DNA of 64,000 nt from CAYLPJ01 sp964385465 (lineage in GTDB: Bacteria > Planctomycetota > Phycisphaerae > SM23-33): the NCBI GenBank assembly GCA_964385465.1, contig CAYLPJ010000007.1, positions 1 through 64,000 on the forward strand. The letters run 5' to 3'. Made by a program: the position numbers and the translations under genes. Positions 25,993 through 33,990 of the stretch are shown here, piece by piece (positions within the stretch are counted from its first letter, which is position 1; each line of letters starts with the position of its first letter). The notes beneath the pieces were generated by a model, which worked only from the letters and a program-made list of their open reading frames with translations, searched no databases and was not told the DNA's origin.

Positions 25993-27761
25993 CTTTCTCG
26001 CTCCCGCTGTCGCCCCCGCCCGCCGGGCCGAGGCGGCTGTTCGCCCCGGCGGTCGGCGGCGGTGAACTCCAGGCCGTCGATCCTGTCGCGCTCGATCTCG
26101 AAGAACTCCTCGCAGTTGGCCTCGGTCACGAGCCTGCCGTTGATCCGCAGATTGACAAAGCGGATGTTCGACAAGGAGTCATCGTAGCCCGAGCCCAGCA
26201 GCGACCGATAGGCGATCACCGGCGTGTTGACGGTGATGTCCTTGAATAGCATCCCGTCGATCCGCGTATGCCGCGACGCCGACGTCGGCGTGAACCACTT
26301 CGGCGCGTACGGGCGATTCGTGTCCAGATTGTACACGCAGAACACGCGGAACAGGTACGGCGACTCGATGCGGATGTCGCGGTACGTGAAGTTGCGTATC
26401 TTCAGGTCGCTGCCGGTGATGCAGGCGATGGCGGCCGGGCCGAGGCGCCCCCACGGGTGCTTCCAGCCGCTGGGTGGGCGGAGGTAGGCGATGATGTCCA
26501 CGTCCTCGACGACGCTGTCGGCAAAGGTGACGTTGTCGCGCATTTCCTTGACCATGATCGCGTGGGCGTTTGCCAGCTGCCAGATGACCAGGTGGCGGGC
26601 GCGGGTGTTGTCGTTGAGCTTGAGGTTGTCATCGTGGGCCATCAGGAAGCTGTTGGTGATCGTGCAGTCGTCGACGTAGTCCGGCCCGTCGGTATTGCCA
26701 TGCCACGCCCCCAGCATGGCGATGTCGTCGATCACGCGCCCCCCGTGGATGCCGAAGCACGCCCGGTCCGTGATGGTGATCCCCGTCAGGCGGTCGATGC
26801 CGATGACCTGGCTGCCCTCCTGGAAGTTGAGGATCCACTTGTGCCTGCCCCCCGACAGCGTGCCGCGTCCGCGGACGCACGCCTCGCCGCTGCCCCCCTG
26901 CCGCCGCTTGAACCGCCCGAAGACGTACGAGCCGCCCTCGAGGTACATCGTCTGCCCCCCCCCGACCAGCACCTGCTGCCACGGCGCCTCCCCGAGCTCC
27001 GAGAGGTCGTGCACGCCCGGGGCGAACCAGACTGTCCGGCAACCGTCAATCCTGGCTTGGGTTACTTCGTCGCCCGGCCGCACCACGAGCGTCCCGGCGG
27101 AGGCCTTCTCCGGGACGTCCCGCTCGGGGCCGTGGGCGAGAACGATCAGCGGGTTCCTGAAGCCCTCCGACAGCAGAGACTTCAACTTCCCTCCGTGGAA
27201 CGACTTGCGATCGAGCAGATCGCGGTACTCATCCCGCCAGGACCTCGCCGGAACGTGCCCGCGCCCCCGGCGCTCGTAGACGGCCATCGCCTTGTCGTAG
27301 TTGGGGATGACGGCGACCTTCTCGGGCCTGTCGAGCGTGAAGACGATCGTGTTGCCGTCCTCGACCGTGCAGGGGATGCCGTAGGATGACGGCAGGACTT
27401 TCGCGCTGGTCAGCGGCAGGGCGATGTGCTCGGCGCCCTCCGCGACGGTGACGCGAACGGTGACCTTCCCGCGGAAGGAGAAGCAGGCGGCCGAGTGGGA
27501 TGCGACGCCGCGACGCCCGTAAGGCCTCTTCTCCTTGAACTCGCCCTGCCAGTTGCAGCGGATGTACTCGTCTCGCCCGCGGCTGTACTGGACGAACGCG
27601 CGGTGGGCCTTTCCGTCGGCCTCGACGGTGACGGCGTAGTCGTCCGAGCGGAGGTCCGCCCCGCCGGGGACGTCGTAGGTCCAGGCCTCGCTCGCGGCGG
27701 CCAGGGCAGCGGCGGCGAGCAGGACCAGCGCGGGCGGGCCGATGGTGAGAACCGTGTTCAT
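25989..27761 (-). CDS. Secreted GH28/GH49-like right-handed beta-helix protein
   Basis: 590 residues with a signal peptide (1-23) and GGAG before the ATG. The N-terminal all-beta part (25-230) is followed by VWFAPGVHDL, which opens dextranase/polygalacturonase-type beta-helices. Helix coils follow: GRGTLSGGRHKW, ITITDRACFGIHGG, GAWHGNTDGPDYVDDC and TNSFLMAHDDNLKLND. The T-D-G-P-D and D-D-N pairs look like the catalytic Asp residues of this fold. The C-terminal tail is Arg-rich. It is the first gene of a four-gene minus-strand operon; the divergent promoter-like site for the nusA region lies upstream. Confidence 0.8.
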   Translation of the reverse strand: MNTVLTIGPPALVLLAAAALAAASEAWTYDVPGGADLRSDDYAVTVEADGKAHRAFVQYSRGRDEYIRCNWQGEFKEKRPYGRRGVASHSAACFSFRGKVTVRVTVAEGAEHIALPLTSAKVLPSSYGIPCTVEDGNTIVFTLDRPEKVAVIPNYDKAMAVYERRGRGHVPARSWRDEYRDLLDRKSFHGGKLKSLLSEGFRNPLIVLAHGPERDVPEKASAGTLVVRPGDEVTQARIDGCRTVWFAPGVHDLSELGEAPWQQVLVGGGQTMYLEGGSYVFGRFKRRQGGSGEACVRGRGTLSGGRHKWILNFQEGSQVIGIDRLTGITITDRACFGIHGGRVIDDIAMLGAWHGNTDGPDYVDDCTITNSFLMAHDDNLKLNDNTRARHLVIWQLANAHAIMVKEMRDNVTFADSVVEDVDIIAYLRPPSGWKHPWGRLGPAAIACITGSDLKIRNFTYRDIRIESPYLFRVFCVYNLDTNRPYAPKWFTPTSASRHTRIDGMLFKDITVNTPVIAYRSLLGSGYDDSLSNIRFVNLRINGRLVTEANCEEFFEIERDRIDGLEFTAADRRGEQPPRPGGRGRQRERER

Positions 27762-28051
27762 GGGCGTCTCCGGCAGGGCGCGGGTGCGTGATGTCGGCCT
27801 CGGCGGGCCGCTTTGTATGGAACCCCGGCGATGCGCAGGGGAACCGGTGGCGTGGTGTGCGAGATTGCTTGCGGGCGGCCAACGGCGCGCTGCGCAGCGG
27901 CGGGACGGTTGGCCAGGCGAAAGAGCGGCAGATGGGCTGCTGGCCGCAGGGCCCCGATACCCGGCCGAGCGTCGGCCCTTGCGGCTGGGCAGGTGCGGCG
28001 CTACGGTCTGCTTCTCACGTTCACCAGCGGCGTGAGGGAGTTCTTTTTTTG
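27762..28051. other. Divergent intergenic region with hairpins, no gene seen
   Basis: No credible coding frame. A GGCCAAC/GTTGGCC inverted repeat (27877-27883 with 27908-27914) encloses a CGCTGCGCAGCG palindrome and would fold in the leader of the minus-strand operon. A CTCACG/CGTGAG stem (28014-28019 with 28031-28036) is followed, after 7 bp, by seven T residues (28044-28050). That T-run lies directly against the -35 element of the downstream promoter and may act as an UP element instead of a terminator tail. Confidence 0.4.
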
Positions 28052-28079
28052 TTGACGGAGGTTTTGGATTTTCTATAAT
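28052..28079 (+). promoter_or_regulatory. Strong sigma70-type promoter with T-tract
   Basis: TTGACG (28052-28057), a 16-bp spacer and a perfect TATAAT (28074-28079), in an AT-rich pocket of otherwise very GC-rich DNA. Seven T residues lie immediately upstream of the -35. It is the best promoter in the window. Transcription should start near 28085 and run toward nusA. Confidence 0.75.
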
Positions 28080-28084
28080 CCTGT

Positions 28085-28537
28085 ATCGTTTGGAGTTATC
28101 TGTAGCGTAGAGCGCTTGCTGCCGATGGCCCGCCCGGCGGTTTCGGGTGGAGTATTGCCGTGGGCGCAAGGGCTTTGGTGTTTTGGTATCGTCTTGTTGG
28201 CGATAAGGTTAGGAACCAGCGGCAGCCGTGGACCGGGCGGAGCCCCGGATGGCCGGAGGGCCCGGGCGCGGCGTCGAGACGAGCGAGATCAGGCCGGGAG
28301 CTTCAGCGAAATGTCGTGCCTGACCAGGATCCAAGCCGGTGCATCAGCGTAAGGCCAGTCCGGCCTTGCCGCCCGCGGGGTGCCGCAACGGACGCGGCGC
28401 CGGGAACGCGGCAACGGGCGATGCGTGGCGTCAGCGTATGTCTCCGCGGAAGGAGGGCCGACGGAGCAGCGGGTGACACGCATCCAGACCGAATGCGGCG
28501 GCGGCTTGGAAAGTGGGCGAGGCAACCCACTTTTTTT
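28085..28537 (+). ncRNA. Candidate structured RNA of about 450 nt, or long leader of nusA
   Basis: Between the promoter and an intrinsic terminator there is no credible coding frame but many perfect short helices: TATCG/CGATA (28187/28201), TCAGGC/GCCTGA (28289/28318), AAGGCC/GGCCTT (28351/28362), GCCGC/GCGGC (28382/28394), GATGCGTG/CACGCATC (28420/28477) enclosing CTCCG/CGGAG (28442/28462). GCTGCCG at 28118-28124 can pair with CGGCGGC at 28496-28502 and would close the whole molecule. I looked for signatures of RNase P RNA, tmRNA, SRP RNA and tRNA and found none. It may be an independent stable RNA or an attenuated leader. All pairings were found by eye. Confidence 0.5.
28510..28537 (+). terminator. 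Intrinsic terminator 60 bp before nusA
   Basis: AAAGTGGG (28510-28517) and CCCACTTT (28526-28533) form an 8-bp stem with an 8-nt loop, running straight into seven T residues (28531-28537). It ends the upstream RNA or attenuates transcription into nusA. Confidence 0.75.
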
Positions 28538-28548
28538 GTTGGGCGTTC

Positions 28549-28574
28549 GGCGGGCCGGTGCGACACCGGCCGCC
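28549..28574 (+). promoter_or_regulatory. Second stable hairpin in the nusA leader
   Basis: GGCCGGTG (28553-28560), the 3-nt loop CGA and CACCGGCC (28564-28571) form a perfect 8-bp stem, which can be extended with a bulge to 28549-28574. It lies between the terminator and the nusA ribosome binding site GGAAAGG (28587-28593), with no T-run. It could be an antitermination, protein-binding or RNA-processing element. Confidence 0.45.
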
Positions 28575-28596
28575 CTGGAACAGCGTGGAAAGGCCC

Positions 28597-30159
28597 ATGA
28601 ATCAGGAACTGTTGCGAATCGTTGACGGCCTGGCCCGGGACAAGAACATCGACCGGGAGGTCGTCCTTGAGGATCTCGAGGCGGCGATGCTCTCGGCGAT
28701 TCGCAAGGCCAACACCGAGACCGAGGACATCACCGTCCGGATCGACCGTGAGAACGGCGAGATCACCGCCACGGTCGACGGCGAGGCGATGAGCATCCGG
28801 GAGCTGGGGCGCATCGCGGCCCAGACGGCCAAGCAGGTGATGATCCAGCGGATTCGCGAGGCCGAGCGGGGCAGCATCTACGACGAGTACCTCGACCGCA
28901 AGGGCGAGATCGTCACGGGGCGGACGGCCCGGTGGGAAGGCGGCTCGCTGATCGTGGACCTCGGGCGGACCGAGGCGATCCTGCCCAAGAGCGAGCAGAT
29001 CCCCGGCGAGAGCCACCAGCCCGAGGAGCGGATCCGGGCGCTGGTGCTGGACGTCCGCGAGCAGCCCAGCGCGGTGAAGATCATCCTCTCGCGGACGCAC
29101 CCGGACTTCATCCGGGCGCTGTTCGACCTGGAGGTCCCCGAGGTCGCCGAGCGGATCATCGAGATCAAGGCTCTCGCCCGCGAGGCCGGCTACCGCACGA
29201 AGGTCGCCGTCAACAGCCTCGACGCGAAGGTCGACGCCGTCGGCGCGTGCGTGGGCATCCGCGGCAGCCGCATCAAGAACATCGTCGACGAGCTGGGCGG
29301 GGAGAAGATCGACATCGTCCGGTGGAACGACTCGTCGAAGATCCTCATCGCCAACGCGCTGAAGCCCGCCGAGGTCGCCGAGATCGCCCTGTGCTTCGAG
29401 CTGGGGCGGGCGACGGTCGTGGTCACCGAGGACCAGCTTTCGCTGGCGATCGGCAAGCGGGGGCAGAACGTTCGCCTGGCGGCGCGGCTGACCACGTGGG
29501 ACATCGACATCCTCACGCCGGCGGAGTTCAACGCCGGGCTGGACCTGCTGGAGAAGAGCCTCCGCAGCGTCGAGGGCGTGGACTCCACCGTCGTCGACAA
29601 GGTCATCGCCATGGGCATGGTCAACGTCCTGGACGTCGAGGAGGTCGGCCCCGAGCCGCTGATCAACGAGCTGGAGCTCGACCGGAACCTCGCCCAGCAG
29701 ATCGTCGTCCGCTGCGCCGAGGCCGCCAAGGCCGCCGAGGCCGAAAAGGCCGAAGAGAAACGCCTGGAAGAGGAGCGCAAGCGGGCCGAGGCCGCCGGCG
29801 AGAGCAAGGGCGAAGCCGGCCAGGCCGACGAGAAGGCCGAGACGCCCGAGAAGGCCGAGACGCCCGCCGGCGGCGGATCGACCGAAGGCGAGCCCGCCGC
29901 GGCGCCGCCGGAGGCGATGCCCGCCCCGGCCGACGAGACCCGGGTGGAGCTGGCCGGCGCGTCGCAGACACCCGCGCCGGAGCCGGAGACCAACGCCGAC
30001 GCCGCGCCCGAAGAGCCCTCGCCCGTCCCGCCCCCCGAGGCGCCGGTCGTCGAGCAGGCTCCGGGCGAGGCCCCGCCGGAGCCGAAGCCGCAGGGCGGCG
30101 ACGCGCCCGAGCCGGCCGGCGAGGGCCCCCAGGCCCCGCCGAACACGACGACACCGTAA
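28597..30159 (+). CDS. nusA: Transcription termination/antitermination factor NusA
   Basis: 520 residues; the ATG follows GGAAAGG. An N-terminal RNA-polymerase-binding domain (1-97), an S1 domain (about 98-170, with GEIVTGRTARWEGGSLIVDLG), KH1 with GIRGSRIK (about 219-226) and KH2 with GKRGQNVR (about 286-293) are all present. Residues about 375-520 form an Ala/Glu/Pro-rich acidic tail where other NusA proteins have acidic repeats or nothing. It modulates pausing, termination and antitermination on RNA polymerase. rimP, the usual upstream neighbour, is absent; a structured, terminator-bearing leader is there instead. infB follows. Confidence 0.96.
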   Translation: MNQELLRIVDGLARDKNIDREVVLEDLEAAMLSAIRKANTETEDITVRIDRENGEITATVDGEAMSIRELGRIAAQTAKQVMIQRIREAERGSIYDEYLDRKGEIVTGRTARWEGGSLIVDLGRTEAILPKSEQIPGESHQPEERIRALVLDVREQPSAVKIILSRTHPDFIRALFDLEVPEVAERIIEIKALAREAGYRTKVAVNSLDAKVDAVGACVGIRGSRIKNIVDELGGEKIDIVRWNDSSKILIANALKPAEVAEIALCFELGRATVVVTEDQLSLAIGKRGQNVRLAARLTTWDIDILTPAEFNAGLDLLEKSLRSVEGVDSTVVDKVIAMGMVNVLDVEEVGPEPLINELELDRNLAQQIVVRCAEAAKAAEAEKAEEKRLEEERKRAEAAGESKGEAGQADEKAETPEKAETPAGGGSTEGEPAAAPPEAMPAPADETRVELAGASQTPAPEPETNADAAPEEPSPVPPPEAPVVEQAPGEAPPEPKPQGGDAPEPAGEGPQAPPNTTTP

Positions 30160-30272
30160 GCGAATCGACCGTCCGCGGAGACGTAATCCGATAGCCGACG
30201 TACCCGCCCGGCAGCGCCGGCGGGCAGATGCACAGCCAGCAAGAGCCGATAGACCCAGCCCGGGAGGCTTCC

Positions 30273-33215
30273 TTGGCAAAGCGTGTTTTTGAACTTGCAA
30301 GAGAACTCGGCGTGACCAGCAAGGCCGTCCTGGAGAAATGCCGCGCCGAGGGTCTCGACATCAAGAACCACATGTCCACGGTCTCGGCGGGGCTCCAGGC
30401 CACCATCCAGGAGTGGTTCAGCGAGGAAGCCGAGAACGCTCCCCACACCGCCGTGGAGACCGCCGAGCACGTCGACCTCGAGAAGGCCCGCAAGGCCGCT
30501 CAGCGCAGACGACGACGGAAGTCCAAGGAGGCCGAGGAGGCCGCCGAGCAGGCCGCTGCCGAAGCAGCCGAAGCCGCCGCCGCCGAAGCCGCCGAAGCAA
30601 CCGCCGAGGAACCCGAGGCCGCCGAGGGTGCCGAGGCCGCCGAGCAGGCCCCGGCCGCCACGGCCGTCGCCGAGGGCGAGCCGGGCGCCGACGCCGAGGG
30701 TGCCGAGGCCGCTGAAGCCGGCGAGCAACCCCAAGCCGCCGAGGGCGAGGCCGAGACCAAGGCCGAACCCGCCGAGGCCGCCGCCGAAGCCACCACGGAA
30801 ACGCCGCCCCAGCCGGTCGAGGCCGAGGCCGAGGCCGCGGCGCCCGCCGCCGAGCAGCCCCCCGCCGCCGAGGAGGCCCAGCCCCCGGCCGAGGAGGCCG
30901 GCGAGCCCGAGGCCCCGTCCCGCGCGGCCGCGGAGGTCGCCGAGCCGCAGGCCGGCGAGCAGGAAGGCGAAGGCGAGTCGGAGGAAGGCGAGGCCGACGA
31001 GGGCGAGGAAGAGGGCGAGGACGTCAAGCCGGCCGGGCCGCAACTGGTGCCTCGTCCGGCGAAGCTTCAGGGCCCGCGGGTCGTCCGCGTGGAGGCCCCG
31101 GACTACATGGACCGCCGGCCTCCTCGCCGGCGTCAGCCGCCGGCGCCGGCGGGCGTGGGCCCGTCGATGCGCGGTGGAGGCGGCGGGGGCGGGGCCGCCG
31201 GAGGCCGGGGCGGCTTCACCAACGGCAGCAGCGCCCCCAGCCGTGGCAAGAAGGGCGGGGGCAAGCCCCGCAGCAAGCGCCGCCGGGGTCGCAGCGGCGA
31301 CAGCGGCGCCGGCGAGCGGCTCAAGGAATGGCGCGAACGCGACCTCCAGGAGCGCGCCGCCCGCATGGCGGCCGCCTCCGGCGGCGGGCTGCGGCGCCAC
31401 CGCGCGTCCGTCGGGCGGCGAGGCGGCGGAGGCGGCGGGCCCAACGTCAAGGTCGGCAAGGTCGAGATCGACGAGCCGATCACGGTCAAGAGCCTCTCGG
31501 CCGCGACGGGCATCAAGGCCAACGAGATCATCCGGCGGCTGATGCAGGAACACGGCGTGATGGTGACGGTGAACCAGACAATCGACGTGGAGACCGCCGA
31601 GACGGTGGTTTCCGACTACGAGATCGAGATCGTCGTCCGCCGCGCCAAGACGGCCGAGGAAGAGCTCGAGAGCGAGCTCGAGGGCCGCGAGGAGGGCGAG
31701 AAGAGCCCCCGCGCGCCGGTGGTGACGTTCCTCGGTCACGTCGATCACGGCAAGACGTCGCTGCTGGACCGCATCCGCGAGACGTCGGTGGCCACCGGCG
31801 AGGCCGGGGGGATCACCCAGCACATCGGCGCCTACCGCTACGACGTGGGCGAACGCCACGTGGTCTTCCTGGACACGCCGGGGCACGAGGCCTTCACCGC
31901 CATGCGCGGGCGCGGGGCGAACATGACCGACGTGGTCGTCCTGGTCGTGGCCGCCGACGACGGCGTGATGCCGCAGACCGTCGAGGCAATCAACCACGCC
32001 CGGGCGGCGAAAGTCCCCATCGTGGTGGCGCTGAACAAGATCGACGTGCCGAACGCCAACGTCCAGCGTGCCCTCGGGCAGCTTGCCGAATACAGCCTCC
32101 AGCCCCGCGAGTGGGGCGGGGAGGTCGAGGTCATCCGCACCAGCGCCGAGACGGGCGAGGGCATCGACGACCTCGTGGAGATCCTCAGCCTCGAGGCCGA
32201 GCTGCTCGAACTCAAATCCGAGGTGGAGGCCCCCGCCAGCGGCTATGTCATCGAGGCCGAGGTCGACAACGCCCGCGGCGTGCTGGCGAGGCTGCTGGTG
32301 CTCAACGGCACGCTGAAGGTCGGCGACGTGGCCCTGGCCGGGCACGGCTACGGGCGCATCCGCCAGATCGTCAACGACAAGGGCAAGGAGATCGAGCAGG
32401 CCGGCCCGGCCACGCCGGTCGAGATCGCCGGGCTCAACGAGGTCCCCGTCGCCGGCGACCGCTTCTACGTGCTGTCGGACATCGACGCCGCCCGCGGCGT
32501 CGCCGAGGACCGCCGCGAGAAGGCCCGGACGAAGACCCTGGCGGCCGGCTCGAAGGTGACGCTGGAGAGCCTCCTCAGCCAGATCGAATCCGGCGAGAAG
32601 ACGGAAGTGCCTCTGATCATCAAGGCCGACGTGCAGGGCTCGGTCGAGGCGCTCCAGGGCTCGCTGGAGAAACTCAACACCGACGAGGTCCGCGTGAACC
32701 TGCTTCACACGGCCGTCGGGGGCATCTCGACCGGCGACGTGACGCTGGCCGAGGCCTCCGGCGCGATCATCATCGGCTTCAACAGCGTGCCGGACCCCGC
32801 CGCCCGCCAGTTGGCCGAGAGCACCGGCGTGAACATCCGCCTCTACCGCGTGATCTACGACATCATCGACGACGTCCGCAAGGCCCTGGAAGAGGGCCTG
32901 GCGCCGGAGGTCCGCGAGGAGACGATCGGCCGGGCCGAGGTGCGGCAGGTCTTCAAGGTCTCCCGCGTGGGCACGGTGGCCGGCTGCTACGTCACCGACG
33001 GCGTGGCGAGTCGTTCGGCGAAGGTGCGGATCACGCGGGACAACATCGTGGTCGAGGACGAGCGTTCGCTGGACAGCCTCAAGCGATTCAAGGACGACGC
33101 CCGGGAGGTCCGCTCGGGCATGGAATGCGGCCTGAAGGTCGCCGGCTACGACGACATCAAGGAAGGCGACATCCTGGAATTCTACCAGAAGGTCGAGGTC
33201 GCACGGAAGCTCTGA
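30273..33215 (+). CDS. infB: Translation initiation factor IF-2
   Basis: 980 residues from a TTG at 30273, chosen because GGGAGG precedes it and the protein then begins like other IF-2 proteins (M-A-K-R-V-F-E-L-A-R-E-L-G). An ATG at 30228 in the same frame would add 15 untypical residues. Residues about 75-250 are a low-complexity Ala/Glu/Pro linker, 270-370 a Gly/Arg-rich stretch. An IF2_N module lies at about 405-450. The GTPase motifs are GHVDHGKT (near 487), DTPGHE (near 534) and NKID (near 588); domains II-IV follow. It brings initiator tRNA to the 30S subunit. Confidence 0.95.
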   Translation: MAKRVFELARELGVTSKAVLEKCRAEGLDIKNHMSTVSAGLQATIQEWFSEEAENAPHTAVETAEHVDLEKARKAAQRRRRRKSKEAEEAAEQAAAEAAEAAAAEAAEATAEEPEAAEGAEAAEQAPAATAVAEGEPGADAEGAEAAEAGEQPQAAEGEAETKAEPAEAAAEATTETPPQPVEAEAEAAAPAAEQPPAAEEAQPPAEEAGEPEAPSRAAAEVAEPQAGEQEGEGESEEGEADEGEEEGEDVKPAGPQLVPRPAKLQGPRVVRVEAPDYMDRRPPRRRQPPAPAGVGPSMRGGGGGGGAAGGRGGFTNGSSAPSRGKKGGGKPRSKRRRGRSGDSGAGERLKEWRERDLQERAARMAAASGGGLRRHRASVGRRGGGGGGPNVKVGKVEIDEPITVKSLSAATGIKANEIIRRLMQEHGVMVTVNQTIDVETAETVVSDYEIEIVVRRAKTAEEELESELEGREEGEKSPRAPVVTFLGHVDHGKTSLLDRIRETSVATGEAGGITQHIGAYRYDVGERHVVFLDTPGHEAFTAMRGRGANMTDVVVLVVAADDGVMPQTVEAINHARAAKVPIVVALNKIDVPNANVQRALGQLAEYSLQPREWGGEVEVIRTSAETGEGIDDLVEILSLEAELLELKSEVEAPASGYVIEAEVDNARGVLARLLVLNGTLKVGDVALAGHGYGRIRQIVNDKGKEIEQAGPATPVEIAGLNEVPVAGDRFYVLSDIDAARGVAEDRREKARTKTLAAGSKVTLESLLSQIESGEKTEVPLIIKADVQGSVEALQGSLEKLNTDEVRVNLLHTAVGGISTGDVTLAEASGAIIIGFNSVPDPAARQLAESTGVNIRLYRVIYDIIDDVRKALEEGLAPEVREETIGRAEVRQVFKVSRVGTVAGCYVTDGVASRSAKVRITRDNIVVEDERSLDSLKRFKDDAREVRSGMECGLKVAGYDDIKEGDILEFYQKVEVARKL

Positions 33216-33240
33216 CGCCGGGTTGCCCCGCGAGAACGCC

Positions 33241-33528
33241 ATGGCCACGCAACTGGGGCTTCTGCACCTGGAGTTCCACCTGCTGGGCACCGTGAGCCTC
33301 AAGGACAAGCGGCGTTCGGTCAAGAGCTTCCGGGACCGCGTCGCGTCGCGGTTCAACGTGTCGATCGCCGAGGTGGACGCCCAGGACAATCGCCGCCGGG
33401 CGGTGCTGGCGGTGGCGGTCGTGGGCAACGACCGGCGGCGCCTTGAAGGAACGCTCCAGCGGATCATCAACGCCGGGACGGCCTGGCGGGACATGATCCT
33501 GGCGACCAGCGACGTGGAATGGCTGTGA
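33241..33528 (+). CDS. ylxP: DUF503 family protein (YlxP-like)
   Basis: 95 residues, a whole DUF503 domain: LGLLHLEFHLLGTVSLKDKR, SVKSFRDRVASRFNVSIAEV and NDRRRLEGTLQRIINAG. YlxP-type proteins sit between infB and rbfA in many bacteria and have been linked to 30S assembly or rRNA processing. The ATG is 25 bp after the infB stop. A TTG 18 bp upstream in the same frame is less likely. Confidence 0.9.
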   Translation: MATQLGLLHLEFHLLGTVSLKDKRRSVKSFRDRVASRFNVSIAEVDAQDNRRRAVLAVAVVGNDRRRLEGTLQRIINAGTAWRDMILATSDVEWL

Positions 33529-33567
33529 GAGGCCCGCGCCGGCGGGCGCGAGCGACGACGGGACCGG

Positions 33568-33990
33568 ATGAGCCGCAGAACCCAACGTGTCGGAAACCTG
33601 ATCCGCCAGACGCTGGCCGAAGCGCTGTTCAGCAAGCTGGCGGACCCGCGGGTGACCCCCGCGCGGACGTCGCTGACGCGCGTGGAGGTACCCGAGGACC
33701 TGCTGACCGCCAGGGTGTACGTCTCCGTGATCGGCACCGAGAGCGAGCAGGCCCGCGCCGTCGAGGCCCTCCAGCACGCCGCCGGCCGCCTCCAGGAGCT
33801 GCTCATGCGGAAGATCTCCCTCCGCCACACGCCCGTGCTGACCTTCCACCCCGACGAGCAATTCAAGAAGACCCTCCAGACACTCGACCTGATCGACCAG
33901 GCCATGGATGACGTCCGCCGCCGCGAGGACCTCCAGGAAGGCCCCGACCGAACGCCGCCGGAGACAGAGCAGCAGGAACCGCCTCGATGA
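33568..33990 (+). CDS. rbfA: 30S ribosome-binding factor RbfA
   Basis: 140 residues. RTQRVGNLIRQTLAEAL at the start, DPRVTPARTSLTRVEVPEDL, ARVYVSV and LRHTPVLTFHPDEQF follow the KH-fold RbfA family closely, with a short Glu/Arg/Pro-rich tail. It helps late 16S rRNA 5'-end maturation and small-subunit assembly. The end overlaps the next ATG by 4 bp (ATGA at 33987-33990). Confidence 0.94.
   Translation: MSRRTQRVGNLIRQTLAEALFSKLADPRVTPARTSLTRVEVPEDLLTARVYVSVIGTESEQARAVEALQHAAGRLQELLMRKISLRHTPVLTFHPDEQFKKTLQTLDLIDQAMDDVRRREDLQEGPDRTPPETEQQEPPR

Noticed and set aside
28014..28050. Hairpin plus T-run as a terminator just upstream of the promoter
   Set aside because: The stem is only 6 bp with an 11-nt loop and seven bases separate it from the T-run; no plus-strand gene ends here. 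The T-run fits better as an UP element.
28116..28352. Small plus-strand open frame within the nusA leader
   Set aside because: No ribosome binding site, no hydrophobic or family pattern, and it runs through several stable helices.
28085..28537. RNase P RNA, tmRNA, SRP RNA or tRNA as the identity of the region upstream of nusA
   Set aside because: No conserved P4 core (GAGGAAAGUC type), no encoded tag or TPsiC arm with CCA, no GGAAGCAGC-type SRP tip and no T-loop were found.
30500..31030. Tandem DNA repeat in infB
   Set aside because: The periodic GCCGAG-type sequence is the codon pattern of the Ala/Glu/Pro linker that is usual in IF-2, not an independent repeat.
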